64,000 nt of DNA from NCBI RefSeq assembly GCF_017591425.1, contig NW_024466307.1:5037001-5101000 (forward strand). Direction: 5' to 3'. The translations under genes and the position numbers were made by a program. The stretch's first letter is position 1. Each line of letters starts with the position of its first letter. Of this stretch, positions 46,475 through 58,199 are shown piece by piece. The notes under the pieces are model-generated. The model had not been told where the DNA came from. It made no database searches and saw only the letters and a list, made by a program, of their open reading frames with translations. This DNA is from Ochotona curzoniae (lineage: Eukaryota > Chordata > Mammalia > Lagomorpha > Ochotonidae).

Positions 46475-46610
46475 CTCTATCAGATGTGAACACCTTGAGA
46501 GAAAAGAGTGAGTCTCCCCACTGCTGGAGCTCTAAGCCCTTGGCCCAGCACCTGACACGGAGTGGATGCTCTTCGACCACAGGTGCTGCAAGCAGAATTG
46601 ATCCTTAAAG
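46475..46610 (+). mobile_element. LINE-2 3' end
   Basis: GTGAACACCTTGAGAGAAAAGAG, then GGCCCAGCACCTGACACGGAGTGGATGCTC, parallels the L2 3' end (ctccttgagggcagggact .. cccagcacagtgcctggcac..). Ancient pan-mammalian remnant. Confidence 0.6.
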
Positions 46611-47369
46611 ATCTCCCCTCAGCTTTGCCATTTAAAACAAAGACACTTTCTGATTATTTTTCTTCATTTTCACTCAAAACAGGATCCTTGGTGGAATTTT
46701 GTTGATGGAATTGAAACGTAGTGTTGTTTCTTTCAGTGCCTCATTTATATTCTATCACTGTGCAAGTTTAGTTTCATTATTATCTATCTTTTATTCAAAA
46801 AAAGAAAAGCAAAATGCCTGCATATGCCAGTGGATCCAAGAACAATTGAAGTGTTTGCTGAACTGAGGGAGGCTCAATGTTTTTATCCTTTTCTCTCTGT
46901 TAAAGTTCTCAGTTCCCCCAGGAGAGTCCTTTTGTGATTTTTATTTTTGAATTATCTTATTCAAACTAATTTTATGCTTAGCAGTGAAATACATGTGTAT
47001 GGCTTTTAAATTATTTACATGGAATCCAAAGATGTAAAATTAAAATCAGCAGGAGCTCCTTCCCCCTTGCTACAGGAGATTGCTGCATTTCTCAGTGTCC
47101 AAGGGCAGCACGTCCAGCTCTCTTGGGCTTTTCTGGCGTAGACATCCAATTTTCCAAATAGCATCCTTATACCTTATACTTCTCCCTTTCTTTTATTCAC
47201 TTTTGATACTCATATGTTGGCTTGTATGTATATCTCCGTGTCAAATTATATGTTTAGTTATATCCTGCATGGAGTTGGTTATTCTAATTACACCTTGATC
47301 TGATAATGAGGAAACCTGGCCTTAGGAGGTTGTCAGTGTAAATGCTTCTGCATTGTTTGATGTATTGCC
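46611..47369. other. unique sequence, nothing recognised
   Basis: No exon or repeat identified. Confidence 0.5.
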
Positions 47370-47612
47370 AGATTTGATGATGATGAGATGCTCACAAGCC
47401 CTGTGGGAATACCTGGGTGCCGTTCCTAGCCTGGCCCCTGACTTGGACTTCCTGCTGATACAAACCTGGGAGGCAGCAGGTATCTCAAGTCTTGGGTTTC
47501 TGCCACCCTCGTGGGAGACATGGATTGAACTTCTCTGGCTGCTGGCTACAGGATTGTGAGGAGTGAGGCAGCAAATGGGAGCCCTCTCTGCCACTTCTCA
47601 AATATATACTTT
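47370..47612 (+). mobile_element. very old C-SINE
   Basis: GATGAGATGCTCACAAGCCC head, CAAACCTGGGAGGCAGCAGGTATCTCAAG, CCTCGTGGGAGACATGGATTG and GGCAGCAAATGGGAGCCCTCTCTG, in C-SINE order and similar in age to the copy at 5305. Confidence 0.65.
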
Positions 47613-47930
47613 ATTTTTTTTTATTATTTCAATAAGGTGAACGAATCTCATGTATTTCTGCGTACAGATTTAGATGCATAGTGATCTTCCCTCCTATTTC
47701 CTCTGCCTTCCTTTTTAACTTATTTTTTTAGAAAGATATATTTTTAGTTTATTTTATAATCATATAGTTGACCCCTCCCCTAGGTCCAATACTCAACAAC
47801 CAGTTAGTTCAAAAAACCTGGAAGTGATACTTGATACGTGAATTAGTAGCTTGTCAACAAAATTTTGCATGACTTCTCATTGGTGAAATAGCAATATTCA
47901 AGATGTGTAGACTGGCTGGAATACTTTATT
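47613..47930 (-). mobile_element. lagomorph L1 3' tail, reverse strand
   Basis: TATTTTTTTTTATTATTTCAATAAGGTG..CTCATGTATTTCTGCGTACAGATTTAGATGCATAGTGATC followed by CCCCTCCCC is the reversed A-rich and C/G-rich end of a lagomorph L1. The right limit is uncertain. Confidence 0.5.
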
Positions 47931-47934
47931 TTTT

Positions 47935-48319
47935 AAAAGTACTTTAGAGATCTCCCCACACTTAATTAAAAATACTCTAGAGAATTCTGAAGTCTGTCGT
48001 CTTAGAGTTGATCCCAGGCTTAAGTCATGGACATCTCCAGGGACAGATGCATTTGCAAGGATTGTGGTTGTCAGTGACCAACAGCAGACTCAACCAAATC
48101 TTGCAGACAGATCGCCTGAAAGATGAGAACAAGATTTCCTGAATCATGTGATTGCTTTAATGTCTGTCTGCTGATAAATGTTCAGGCCTTGAGTGATACA
48201 ATATTTGTTCACAAATCTTCTTTGTTAAGGGGTTCAAATCTTTTGCCCTTGTTCTTTAAATGATTGAGTTTTACAGTTTCTCTATAACTTAGGGAAACAA
48301 GTCCTTTGAAATGCATGTG
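47935..48319. other. sequence of uncertain origin next to L1
   Basis: No gene. 48220-48310 could be a poorly preserved continuation of the reversed L1 to its right. Confidence 0.35.
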
Positions 48320-50335
48320 GTCTGTGACTTTTTCTTCAGCCCAGTCTGTGGCTTCTGCCTTTACTGACTTCACAGCATCGTTTTTCGTTTTTTCCAACAG
48401 ATCATGTTTTTTGTACTTTGCCTAACTCAGTTTTTCCCTTTCTTTCCTTTTTTTGTACTTTAAGTCTTACAGTTTTAGATTTCATCTCTATGCATGTGAT
48501 CGACTATGCACTAACTTTTGTTTATGGTGCAAGATAGGAATACAGTTCCTTTTTGTATGGGTATTCAAATTTCTAGCCTGTCAGCAACATTGAAAAACTA
48601 CACTTTCTTCACTGAATTGGCTTTAGAGCTATGTTGAAAATCATTTGATCATGTAAAGGTAAATCTTTTCTAAAATTTTTATTCTGTTTTACCTAGATGT
48701 TTGTCAATCTTTATACCAATTATCTTGATTAACTGAAGTTTTATTAAGGTGATAAAATCAGGTCATTTAAGTCTTGTTTTGGGTGCTCTATTTTCCTTGC
48801 ATTGCCACATGAATTTTAAAATCAGCTAGCAAATTTCTGTAAGTTTCTTTGCTTTTCACAAGGATCATATTAAGTCTGAAAATCAAATTTAGGAGAATTG
48901 CAATATTGAACTTTTCTAAGCCTTAAGCATGATATTTATTTCCACTTATTAATATCTTTAGTTGCTTTGGCAGAGTTTGGTAGTTTCTGAAGAAGCCACA
49001 GGATGCATCCATAAGTTTTTCTCTAAGTGTTTAATAATGTTGATATTATAATAAATAGTATTTTATTCTATTTACTTTTTATTTTTTTTACTCTTCATTA
49101 GTAGAAATTTAACTACGTTTTGAGCTGATCTTATATTCATTAACCTTGTCAGCATATCCCCTCCAGTTACATCTTTGTGGAATGCCATGCAAATTTCTAT
49201 ATGAATGAGTCCAGTTAGATCATCTCTCAGTAAAGTCAGTTGTACCTCTTCCATCCCAACATGGGAAGGGAAATGGGTGCAGTCCTGCATAGAAACAATG
49301 GCCTCAGGCATCCAGGCATCAGGCTAGGAGCAGTCAGTCTTCTCACTGTTAAGCATGTGCAAATTGTAAAGTTTTGTGAAATACATTTTTTTTTTTGGAT
49401 CGCATTAAGAAATTGTCCTTCTTTTAGTAATTTAAGACTTTAATCAATTGCAGTGTGGGATTGATTAAATAAAATTGAGCATACATTGACGTATTCACAT
49501 TTTTTTCTTTCCTTTTTTAGTTTGTTCATATGGTGAGTTACTTTGATTTTAAAAATGATGAAAACCTTACACTTGTTGTGGAAAGCATACATGAAAATGA
49601 TGTAGTATCCTGTTTGCGATTGACAGACTCAGGAAAGCTTAAATTTTTTGCATTTGCATGTATAAGTTAAAGAATATTGATCTGTAATTTTATTTTAACT
49701 TTTATCTGACTCCATTATTAGAGAAACACCATCCCTTAAAATGGATTGGGAAGAATGCCTTCCTCTTCAGTTGTTTTGAAAGAATTTGTATGTGATTGGT
49801 TCTGTTGTCTCGCATGTGTGGCAGAATTGATCTGTGAAGCCCTCGGACTTGAACATTCTGTATGAGAATTCCATTAGGATATATACACATCTAAAACATA
49901 CATACATATATGTGTATTCACACACAATATATATATATATATAACACACGTGTATTTTACGTGGACACATAACATGTGTATACATGCATATGCACGCACA
50001 CACACATATACAGAGCTACAGTGATTCTGGGTTCTTTTTCTCTCTTGAGTTGAATTTTAACAGTTTACTTCTTTTAGAAATTTGACCCAATGGCCATAAA
50101 ATTGTTCCATGTGATTTCTTATTCCTTCTTTAATTCTCTCTACAGTTTACTCCTAACATTGCCAATTTGTGTCATTTCCCTTTTTTTTTTTCCAAATCAG
50201 TCTGGAAAGATGTTTATAAGTTTAACTTTTGCAGTTTGTTTTTAGTGTTTGTATTCTTGAATTATATCTTCCTGAGACATTATCTTGGCGTGTTTTGTTG
50301 AACTATTTTTCTTGTCTCTCCAAGGGTATTTTTCC
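48320..50335 (-). mobile_element. ancient L1M ORF2 remnant, reverse strand
   Basis: Forward-strand landmarks in order: CCCAGTCTGTGGCTTCTGCC, CTTTGCCTAACTCAG, TTTACCAT-poor middle GTTTATGGTGCAAGATAGG, TTTTCCTTGCATTGCCACATGAATTTTAAAATCAGC and TTGTTCATATGGTGAGTTAC. GAATATTGATCTGTAATTTTA and AAATCAGTCTGGAAAGATG follow. This is reversed reverse-transcriptase coding sequence, broken by stops and indels and interrupted by a microsatellite at 49880-50015. Non-functional fossil. Confidence 0.85.
49880..50015. repeat. mixed TA/CA/ACAT microsatellite
   Basis: ACATACATACATATATG.., (AT)n at 49926-49942, and (CA)n near 49996-50006, inside the ancient L1 remnant. Confidence 0.9.
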
Positions 50336-50616
50336 CCCTCTCAGTTCTGCATTAATTTTCTCTTTTGTTCTCTGAAATGTCCTTCGAATGTCTGATAAAC
50401 TAGCCAGGATGTGACAGTAAAAGCTGCTTCATCTAGAGAGTTGACAAATAGTGGAAGTCTTTTTTCAGCAATGGTGGTAGTAGCTGGGATTACTCCTGGG
50501 TGTCTTTGTTCAGGAAGATGAGTACCAAGGAGGTTGAAGTCTGTATTATGAACTAAACAGATTTTCACATCATTCCCAGTTTATAGTTGTTTGTTTCACA
50601 CTAGCTCCTGCTAAAA

Positions 50617-50733
50617 GGAGGCCTTCAAAAGTTTGTGGAAAATATGTGTTGTGAAAAGAGAACTAGATTTTTAAATTGTTTGCCATCAAAATAAACATGA
50701 TTCCAGTTTCCAGCAACTTTCTGAAGTCCCCTC
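50617..50733. mobile_element. mariner-like MITE
   Basis: 117 bases with inverted ends: GAGGCCTTCAAAAGTTTGTGGAAA at the left, and reverse GAGGGGACTTCAGAAAGTTGCTGGAAA at the right. It has no coding capacity. The terminal repeats match the copies at 41195 and 57433. Confidence 0.7.
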
Positions 50734-53112
50734 ATAAAGTGGCTATCCTTGCGATGAAGATCCCTCAACTTGGTTTTGTACAGAGGACGCATCTGTCAGT
50801 AGAAGAAAAAAAGTTGCTTGATGGCCGAGTGGGCAGGAGTAGATGAGGAGTTGGGACACTCGAAGAATTCCGCTGATATTTTCTTGCAGATTGTTAAATT
50901 CAAAGCCAGCAGTGCCTGCCTTTGCATGAGCCTGCAAGCAGCCCTTCCTTTTTCTAGTCTGGGAATTACTCTTCCTTCCCTGCTCTCCACTTTTTTTTTT
51001 TTTAAATTTGCTGACATCTTTCATCTATGATAGTCTGTTTTCTGCTACTTAAAAAGAAATAGCTTACTCTCACATTTGTCAGGTTTTAGACGAGAACGTG
51101 AAAAAAAAATCAACATTTTCATTCTCCCAACTTGACTGCAAAGAATATAACAGAATTGTCCAGCTATAGAAGGTTAGGCATCTGAAATTACAGTTCTTCC
51201 AAAATTGAGCAGAAACAGACAAATTCTCTCCCCTGGAGAAAACATAATCATGGGTTGTGGGGACTCAGATTTGTTACAAGTACTCCTACCTTTTTGTAGA
51301 TTGAAAAATTAACCAAAGTCATTTGTAGAAATACGCATGAGCTTCAGTCATCTGCCTAAGCCATCTGAGGGGCTGGACGGGGGTGGAGCATCAATAGGTG
51401 AAGAAGCAGCTTAGTGAATGTCTGTTCATGTGAGCGCTTTGTGTCACTTTACAGATTAAGTGCATGGCTCCCGCTGTTTCTGCTGGATGAATTTCTAATG
51501 TTATTGATAAATATTAATCATGTAGTTATTTCAACCTGACCATTTTCCCAAAAGGTCTTACAGCACCATGCTTTTCTTACACTAATTTGATTCCATGCTG
51601 AATCTGATCAAAATGGTTATGTTTCCTCCAAGTATGTCTTCGCTCATTAAATAGACAAAATTCAAGACTGGGAAACAATTGTATGGCTTAAAGTTATCCA
51701 ATTCACCTTAAAATAGGATTCTATTGACAAAGTCATTGGATTCAGCCACTTCAGACATGAACTTTTAGCAGATACCCGTTCTGGCTGGTCTGTCAGCAGG
51801 CAGTGTTACTCAGTTGCTAACATTCTGTGGAATTTGTACTCAGACTACCTTATGGTGCAGGCAAATGAATGACAACACCTGCCCATAGAAGCTTCCAAAG
51901 CAAAATCATCTGTTATGACTTTATGGAGCATAACCCTGAGGTCTCTATTATGCCTAAATGTCTGAGCACATTAAAAGTTCTGTTTAGGAAAAGTTGGCCT
52001 GACTTCCTTGAACACCTGTATTTCATGTGCAAAGAAGAGTTGGTTTATCTTCCAAGCTAAAAAGCAATTCAGTCCTTTAAATTTTAGAACATATTGCTGA
52101 TTTTCCCAATTCTTTCATGCACGAAGCTTATCAGTATATTTCTGATTATTGCCATGAAAACTCTTTAGTCTTTAAGGAAGTCAATTTTGAATTAAAAAAT
52201 TACCTAGCTACCCTCAAAGAAAAAATATTGAGAACAACAGTTTGATATTTTAAACAAGCACTGAATCAGCAAGTTATGTGCAAAGGAAGCTGAAGGTTAT
52301 GTTGCCGATTAAATACATGTTCACATAATGAAATTCCTACCATGGGCTAGTTTTGACGAAGCAGAACTTAGTAAGTCTAGTTTTGGAGGCTGAAAGTCTA
52401 ACGGCAGTGGCACAGCCCTGCAAGGACTGTATTGGGCTTGGATAAACACAAGAATTGGTTTAAAAGTATTTATTTTAAAAATGCTTAGTTAGACTCTTCT
52501 GTCCCGATGTCTAGTACATCAATTTATTTATAAATAATTTATTGTAGCTCAGTGTATGAGCCTTCACTGAGTTACTCTTTTTAAATTTTAAAGAGAACAT
52601 ATTTAGTAGGTACAATTCTGTGAAGAAAAGCCATATTTTTCTTTCTCCCTCTTTCCCTCTATGTTAGGTTTTAGGATTGTAGGCTTCCAAGGAGGAGAGG
52701 AGGCAGCTAGGTAAGGTACAGAAGACTGTTTTTGGCGGGTAGGATAGAGGGAAGAATGGGTGGAGATGAGGTAGAGATGCTGGGACCCAGGGCACAGAGG
52801 ATTTGAATCTAGGTTTGATTGATTTTGAGCGGCGGGCAGAATCCTGTCTTGTTAAGCAGCTTGTAGGGGGAGGTGCAGAGCTCAGCTCCACAGGGACCCT
52901 GATAAGGCCAGTGTAGACATGCAGAAAGGGTCCTTGGTGAGGTTTACAATGCACTGGTTGAACAGATTGGAATGTTCCTAGACACAGGGCTTTCCAGAAT
53001 AGAGAGCATCCTGCTAGCAGGTAGGTGAACTACCTGCATCCAGTGTCATCAGGCCTGGGGATGCAGATCCAGTGTTCCAACACTTTTTCCCCCTCCTTCC
53101 TTTAATTTTTCC
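50734..53112. other. unique sequence, nothing recognised
   Basis: No exon or RNA gene in 2.4 kb. A T homopolymer lies at 50990-51003. 52670-52960 is GC-richer and purine-rich, without a signature. Confidence 0.5.
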
Positions 53113-53128
53113 AAAAACATAATTTCAG
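53113..53128. repeat. left TSD of C-SINE
   Basis: AAAAACATAATTTCAG resembles AAAAACCCAGAATTTCAG at about 53449-53466, allowing a small gap; an imperfect TSD. Confidence 0.55.
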
Positions 53129-53448
53129 GGGCTAGTGCCATGGCTTGGCAGGCTGAGCTTTTGCCTGCAGCACCTGCATCCTATATAGGCACTGGTTCAT
53201 GTCCTTGTATCTAGCTCTCTCTGCCAGTGACCTGGGAAAACACAGCCCAGAAGATCATGGCCCAGATCCTTGGACCCCTGAAGCCATGTGGGAGACTGGA
53301 GGCAATTCTGTCTCCTGCCTTTGGATCAGCCCAGCTCTGACTGGTAGGCCGTTTAGGGAGTAAACCAGTGGATGGAAGAAGATCTCTGTCTCTCCTTTTT
53401 TTTTTTTGTAACTCTACTTTTCAAAAAAATAAATCTGCAAAACAAAAC
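53129..53448 (+). mobile_element. C-SINE, moderately old
   Basis: GGCTAGTGCCATGGCTTGGCAGG head, CATCCTATATAGGCACTGGTTC, CATGTGGGAGACTGGAGGC, GTGGATGGAAGAAGATCTCTG, a T homopolymer at 53397-53408, and an AAATAAATCTGC tail. Confidence 0.88.
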
Positions 53449-53709
53449 AAAAAACCCAGAATTTCAGTCCAGTCTATAATCACAGACATTCAAAAAGTTT
53501 AAAAAAAAAATAAGGAAGATCCTAGTTGCACAAGAGTGTAAACAAGGGTTGAAAACAAAATCTGATATCAAGACGTGTTTCGTTTTCGTTCACTTTTTGT
53601 ATGTTGCATTAAATATTACATACAACAAAAACATGATGTTTGTCTTTGGGAGGCTACTCATTTTATTAAAAATAATGGTTTCCTGTTTTGTTGTGAAAGA
53701 CAAAATTTC

Positions 53710-53815
53710 ATTTTTTAAAGATTTTATTTATTTTTGTTGGAAAGGCAGATATATATAGAGAAGAAGATACAGAGAAAGATCGTCCATCTGTTGATTCACT
53801 CCCACTTGAGTGAGT
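53710..53815 (-). mobile_element. C-SINE 3' fragment, reverse strand
   Basis: TTTTTTAAAGATTTTATTTATTTTTG, GGAAAGGCAGATATATATAGAG and GATTCACTCCCACTTGAGTGAG. Only the 3' third is present. Confidence 0.8.
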
Positions 53816-54779
53816 GTGTGTACTTGAACTTGGGAATTGTGACCACATTTCAGAAGCCAATAAAGTGTATTTTTCTGGAAGATGCCAGTCTTTGCTCCTG
53901 GATATATTCATGTTTTCTTGAAAGAATTTAAGCAGCATTTTCTTTCAATTACAGCACTTTGGTTTGTGGAACCCCATGGTGAGAGATAATTTTATGCCAT
54001 GCCTTTGTGACCTATAGAATAATGGGGAGAATGCAACATTATCTGAGTTGAAACACCCATTTTATAACAATGCTGTTTTTTTAAGAACTGAAGGAAATTG
54101 ATTTTCCAGCTAATTTTCCCAGGCCAGTCCTTTCAGTGACATCCTTCTGTACATGCAGTGATCACAGACTTCATTTTAAATGGCTATGTTTTGTGATAAA
54201 TCTCTCTCAGTGGTTTAGCCTAACCAACGAGCCGTAAAATGCCTTTGTATGCACTGCCTTTTCTAATAGTTATTAATCAGTTTTCAGTGTCCATTTCACA
54301 TTTCCTTTTTTAAAATTGTGAACAGGATGATGTATGAATTATCTTAATGTTAATTCAACTCATAGCAACTATGAAACCATTTAAATACATACATGCAACA
54401 ACTGTATACTGAATGTTTAAATATATGAACAAAGTCAGGAATGTGATTGATAGAAGGTAGGATAGTAGTGCTCAAAGTTCACTTCTTCGCTGAGTACTTA
54501 CCCTGCTGCACTTTGGCTGCCCTGCTTGCCTCTCTGCAGAAATGCTGACACGTTCTCCACTTTACCTCCCTTGGAGGAACAGAGTGGAGAGAACTTGAGA
54601 CATTTTTACATTGTCTATATTAAGTAATGAAACTAAGAATGAAATTAATGAAGTTTAGGTCTGTCTGAATCAAGAACCAAAGTTCTTAAATACTGTTATT
54701 CTTAAACATTTTTAGTGTCAGTACCCTTTGTGGAAGCCTGAGAAATCTGTGCTACTCTGTTTAGAAAAGTGATTTTTGG
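53816..54779. other. unique sequence, nothing recognised
   Basis: No gene or repeat assigned. Confidence 0.5.
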
Positions 54780-55062
54780 GAGTGTGTATTGTGACACAGT
54801 GGTTAAACCACTGCTTAGAATACCCGTATGCCATATCTGAATGTCATTTGAATCCTGGGTTGCTCTACTTCGAATCCAATTCCCTGCTAGTTCAACCTGG
54901 GAGAAAGTGGATTGTGGCCCATTAGTTGGGTTCCTGGTACCCACATGGGAGAACCAGGTTGAATTCTTGACTTTGACCTCACCCAGCAGATGGAAGACCT
55001 CTCACTGTCTCTATTTCTGTCACTATGCATTTCATATGAATGATAATAAACAAACATTAAAA
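54780..55062 (+). mobile_element. old C-SINE
   Basis: GAGTGTGTATTGTGACACAGTGGTTAAACC head, AGTTGGGTTCCTGGTACCCACATGGGAG, CCAGCAGATGGAAGACCTCTC, ending ATGATAATAAACAAAC. Confidence 0.78.
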
Positions 55063-56764
55063 CATTTAAAATTTCAAAAAAGCATACAATTCAAAAAATC
55101 AATGAAGTACGGTAATTGAAATACTTCAAAAAATAATATGCTGAGTGATATAAAAATTTTACATTTAAAATATGTATATTAAGAATTTCATATGATTCAT
55201 CCTAATATATATGTATATAAATATATATTTATATGTATATATGCTTCTTTAATCAGAAGGTCAAGTGACACATTTAGTAACTTGTATAATTTTGAAATAA
55301 CAAGCACAGCAATACTTTGATGTATTTGCCATAATATACTGTGAAAATCCTGTGGTTTCCACTAGTGACAAAATTGCAGCTACTTCTGTCTAGTTTTCTA
55401 GTTGAATTGTTGAAGGCAATGAACAATCGTAGGTCAAAGAGGATGAAATAAAAGCAACCAATATTTCCCATCAAAAGTTGTGGATTCTGTGAGGGCCCAG
55501 GGACCTCAGGCTAAGATCTCCTGCTCTAAAATTTGGTTCCCTTTCAGAAGCTTAATATTTTTTTGTTTGCTCAAAATGCTTGAAAATTCATTTAATTGGT
55601 CTTGGATATAAGCTATCTTAATGACAAAATAAAACCCTGTCAATGCCTTTGGGTAGTCTTTTGTGCTATAGCGTAAGGGCTATATGAGGAGACAGGCACA
55701 GGATTGACTGCGCATATTTACAAGATACAAAGGAAGATTTTGAAGTCCACAGAATTATTCACAGGCTGTTATTAATTTTGCAGTTACCCCAAGTTCTTGA
55801 CTCATAGCATATGTATACACAGAGCAACTCCTTGTCCAATTTTAGTACTGATTCTTTAGTAAGACAGCAGAAGGACAGCAATGAAGAGCGTGGGGAGAGA
55901 TCATGAATGAGGTGAAGGTCAGCGGCTGGATGGTCACAGATTTTCCATATGGGCCCCGCCACCCATTTCTCCTTGTACTCCCCGACTGCCCTTGGTCCTC
56001 CTAGGAGACCCTGCCCCTTTCCCTTGGAGCAAAGCTACTACCAAGTTTCAGCAGAGAAAAAGGAACTTTCTTAGAGACAGGGTATCATTTCCTCTCATTA
56101 AGTGCATTATGACAAAGAAAAAAATTAGCCTAATTATTTGGAAGAACAACTGACTGTAAAAGTGATGAAGCAAGAAGTTTGTAAATTTTGTTTTTACAGC
56201 ACTCTTGTTAACTGAATTTAAGTGCTCTGCCTCCAGGAGCAGCTTAGGAAGGATACACTTCAAATGATTATTCCTAACTAGGTTATTATTTTTAAATGAT
56301 CTCCTTAAGAGTCATATATGTGGCATTTGGTTAATCCATTTCATTTCCAATTACAAACCACTGCTTTTTATGGTAGGAAAGTTATCTTATGTTCTCCAGA
56401 GCTGCACTTAGGACAGAGGCCTTGGCCCATGACATTCCTCTTGAAAAGCATTAAGGAAAGTGCTGTCCATAGCCCAAGAGTGATTAAGCTACTTAAGTCA
56501 CTTCTGATGTGTGACAGAAACAACCTCTTCTAATCCTATTTTTTTCCTGAGAGAGTAAACTTTGTATTCCAGAGGAGCTTGCAGAACAGAGAATCCTCTG
56601 GCTGCTGGATTTAGCTCAAGTTGTCTAGTCGAGCACTGACCACTGGTGTCTATCCCACACCCTGCGTGCACAGCAGTGACAGAATATACCCTCAGCTATG
56701 TTCACATTACACATCTGATGCTCACATGTGCTCTGCTAAACTGGTGATTGGCAAACACAAATGT
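55063..56764. other. unique sequence with an AT microsatellite
   Basis: No exon seen. (TA)-rich simple sequence runs from 55205 to 55242. Confidence 0.5.
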
Positions 56765-57080
56765 ATTTATTTTAGTGTTTACTTTTATTTGCAAGGCGAT
56801 TACACAGAGAGAGAGAGAGTACAAGAGAGCTCTTTTGGTTCACTGTCCGAATGGCTGCCATGGCCAGTGTTATACCCATCTGAAGCTAGGAGCCAGGAGC
56901 TTCTGCTGGGTCTCCCAAGAGCCCAAGCATTTGAGCAATCCTTTGATGCTTTCCCAAGGCGTTGATTAGCAGACAACTGGACTGGAAGTAGAGCAGCTAT
57001 AGCTTGAATTGGTGTCCATATAGAATGCTGGCACCACAGACAGAGGCTTAGCCTAATACGCCATGGCACTGCCACCACCC
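56765..57080 (-). mobile_element. C-SINE, reverse strand
   Basis: TTACTTTTATTTGCAAGGCGATTACACAG start, a (GA)n at 56806-56818, GAAGCTAGGAGCCAGGAGCTTC, GCTTGAATTGGTGTCCATATAG, ending GCCATGGCACTGCCACC. Confidence 0.87.
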
Positions 57081-57432
57081 GCAATATGGAAGGCTTCCTG
57101 GGTTTGTGTATCATCCTTGTGCAGGGTATGTGTGTTGTTAAAGCAAGTGCTGTTTCTTCAAAGCTTGGTGCATAACACTTTGACATGGGAAAAATAGGGA
57201 TATAGAATTAAAGCTCTATTCATTATAGGATGAACGTGAAAAATGTATGGGACAATACTCCATACATCAAATTTTAGCCCTTCTGTTCTTTGCCCATCCA
57301 AATAATAAATAAACACTACTAGTAGTAGTAATATTGAAATATGTGCATGAACACACCCACCCATGCCCTGCCTCAAAGGGGTTAGAGTGAATCTGCCCAG
57401 TAGACTAGCTGAGGTCTCCGGCACTAGAACTG
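57081..57432. other. unique sequence, nothing recognised
   Basis: Short interval between a C-SINE and a MITE, with a (TAG)5-like run at about 57319-57331. Confidence 0.5.
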
Positions 57433-57551
57433 TGAGGAAATTTCAGAAAGCTTGTGGAAAAATAAAATTAGATATTTTTGGTATAATTTTTTTAAAAAGC
57501 CCATGATTCTTCAAAATTCACATTTGCCATGCACTTTTAGAAGTTGCCTCA
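57433..57551. mobile_element. mariner-like MITE
   Basis: 119 bases with inverted ends: GAGGAAATTTCAGAAAGCTTGTGGAAAA and, at the right, reverse GAGGCAACTTCTAAAAGTGCATGG. Its length is within two bases of the 50617 copy. Confidence 0.7.
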
Positions 57552-57555
57552 TGGA

Positions 57556-57756
57556 GGGACCAGCCTTGTAGCATAGTGAATAAATCCACCATCTGTGATG
57601 CTGGAATTCCACGTGGGTATCAGTTTGAGTCCCGACTGCTCCAGTTCTCAACAAGCTTTCTGGTAAAGTATCTGCGAAAGAGCTGGAAGATGGCCCAAGA
57701 TCTTGGCCCTGGATCTGTGTAGGAGACCAGGAGGAAACTTCTGGCTTTTAGCTAAA
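57556..57756 (+). mobile_element. C-SINE with expanded purine tail
   Basis: GGGACCAGCCTTGTAGCATAGTG head, GGAATTCCACGTGGGTATCAG, AGCTGGAAGATGGCCCAAG and TGTAGGAGACCAGGAGG. The usual GA/CT-rich tail region is replaced by the purine microsatellite that follows. Confidence 0.82.
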
Positions 57757-57984
57757 ATGAGAGAGAGAGAGAGAGAAGGGAGAAAGGAAAGAAGGGAGAA
57801 AGGAAGGAAAAGGAAAAGGAAAAGGAAAAGGAAAAGGAAAAGGAAAAGGAAAAGGAAAAGGAAAGGAAAGGAAAGGAAAGGAAAGGAAAGGAAAGGAAAG
57901 GAAAGGAAAGGAAAGGAAAGGAAGAAGGAAGGAGGGAGAGAAGGAAGGAAGGAGGGAGGGAGGGAGAAGGAAGAAAGGAAGAAA
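57757..57984. repeat. 228-base purine microsatellite, (AAAAGG)n then (AAAGG)n
   Basis: Order: (GA)n, impure GGAAA, about 9 hexamers AAAAGG (57806-57861), about 12 pentamers AAAGG (57862-57922), then GGAA/GGGA variants. One strand is wholly purine except for a single T. It starts where the SINE tail should be, so it is probably an expanded SINE tail. Confidence 0.95.
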
Positions 57985-58199
57985 TTCCCTCACTGAAGAG
58001 CAGAGATCAAGATCAGGTTCCATGCTGAAATCCTTGAGAGTCTATGGTTTAACCTAAGAAAATCAAAATCAGTTAGCAAATCTGAAAGGGAATTAAATGG
58101 AAGATGAAAAATTCAAGGCAAAGTGATAAATTTGAAAATTCAAGTTGATGGAATTTGGATGTTTAGCAGAATCAGCTGTCTGGTGATGGGTAGGAAGAC

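Noticed and set aside
46119..46580. 153-codon reverse frame
   Set aside because: No start context, domain, splice signals or family likeness; it overlaps an L2 remnant.
48209..48397. Short charged reverse frame resembling a processed pseudogene
   Set aside because: It overlaps the edge of the reversed ancient L1 and I could not match it to any protein.
57800..57930. CRISPR-like or satellite array
   Set aside because: Units are 5-6 bases without spacers; it is a plain microsatellite in a vertebrate genome.
57703..58023. Low-complexity Lys/Arg/Gly-rich and Phe/Pro-rich frames
   Set aside because: Translations of the purine microsatellite on each strand.
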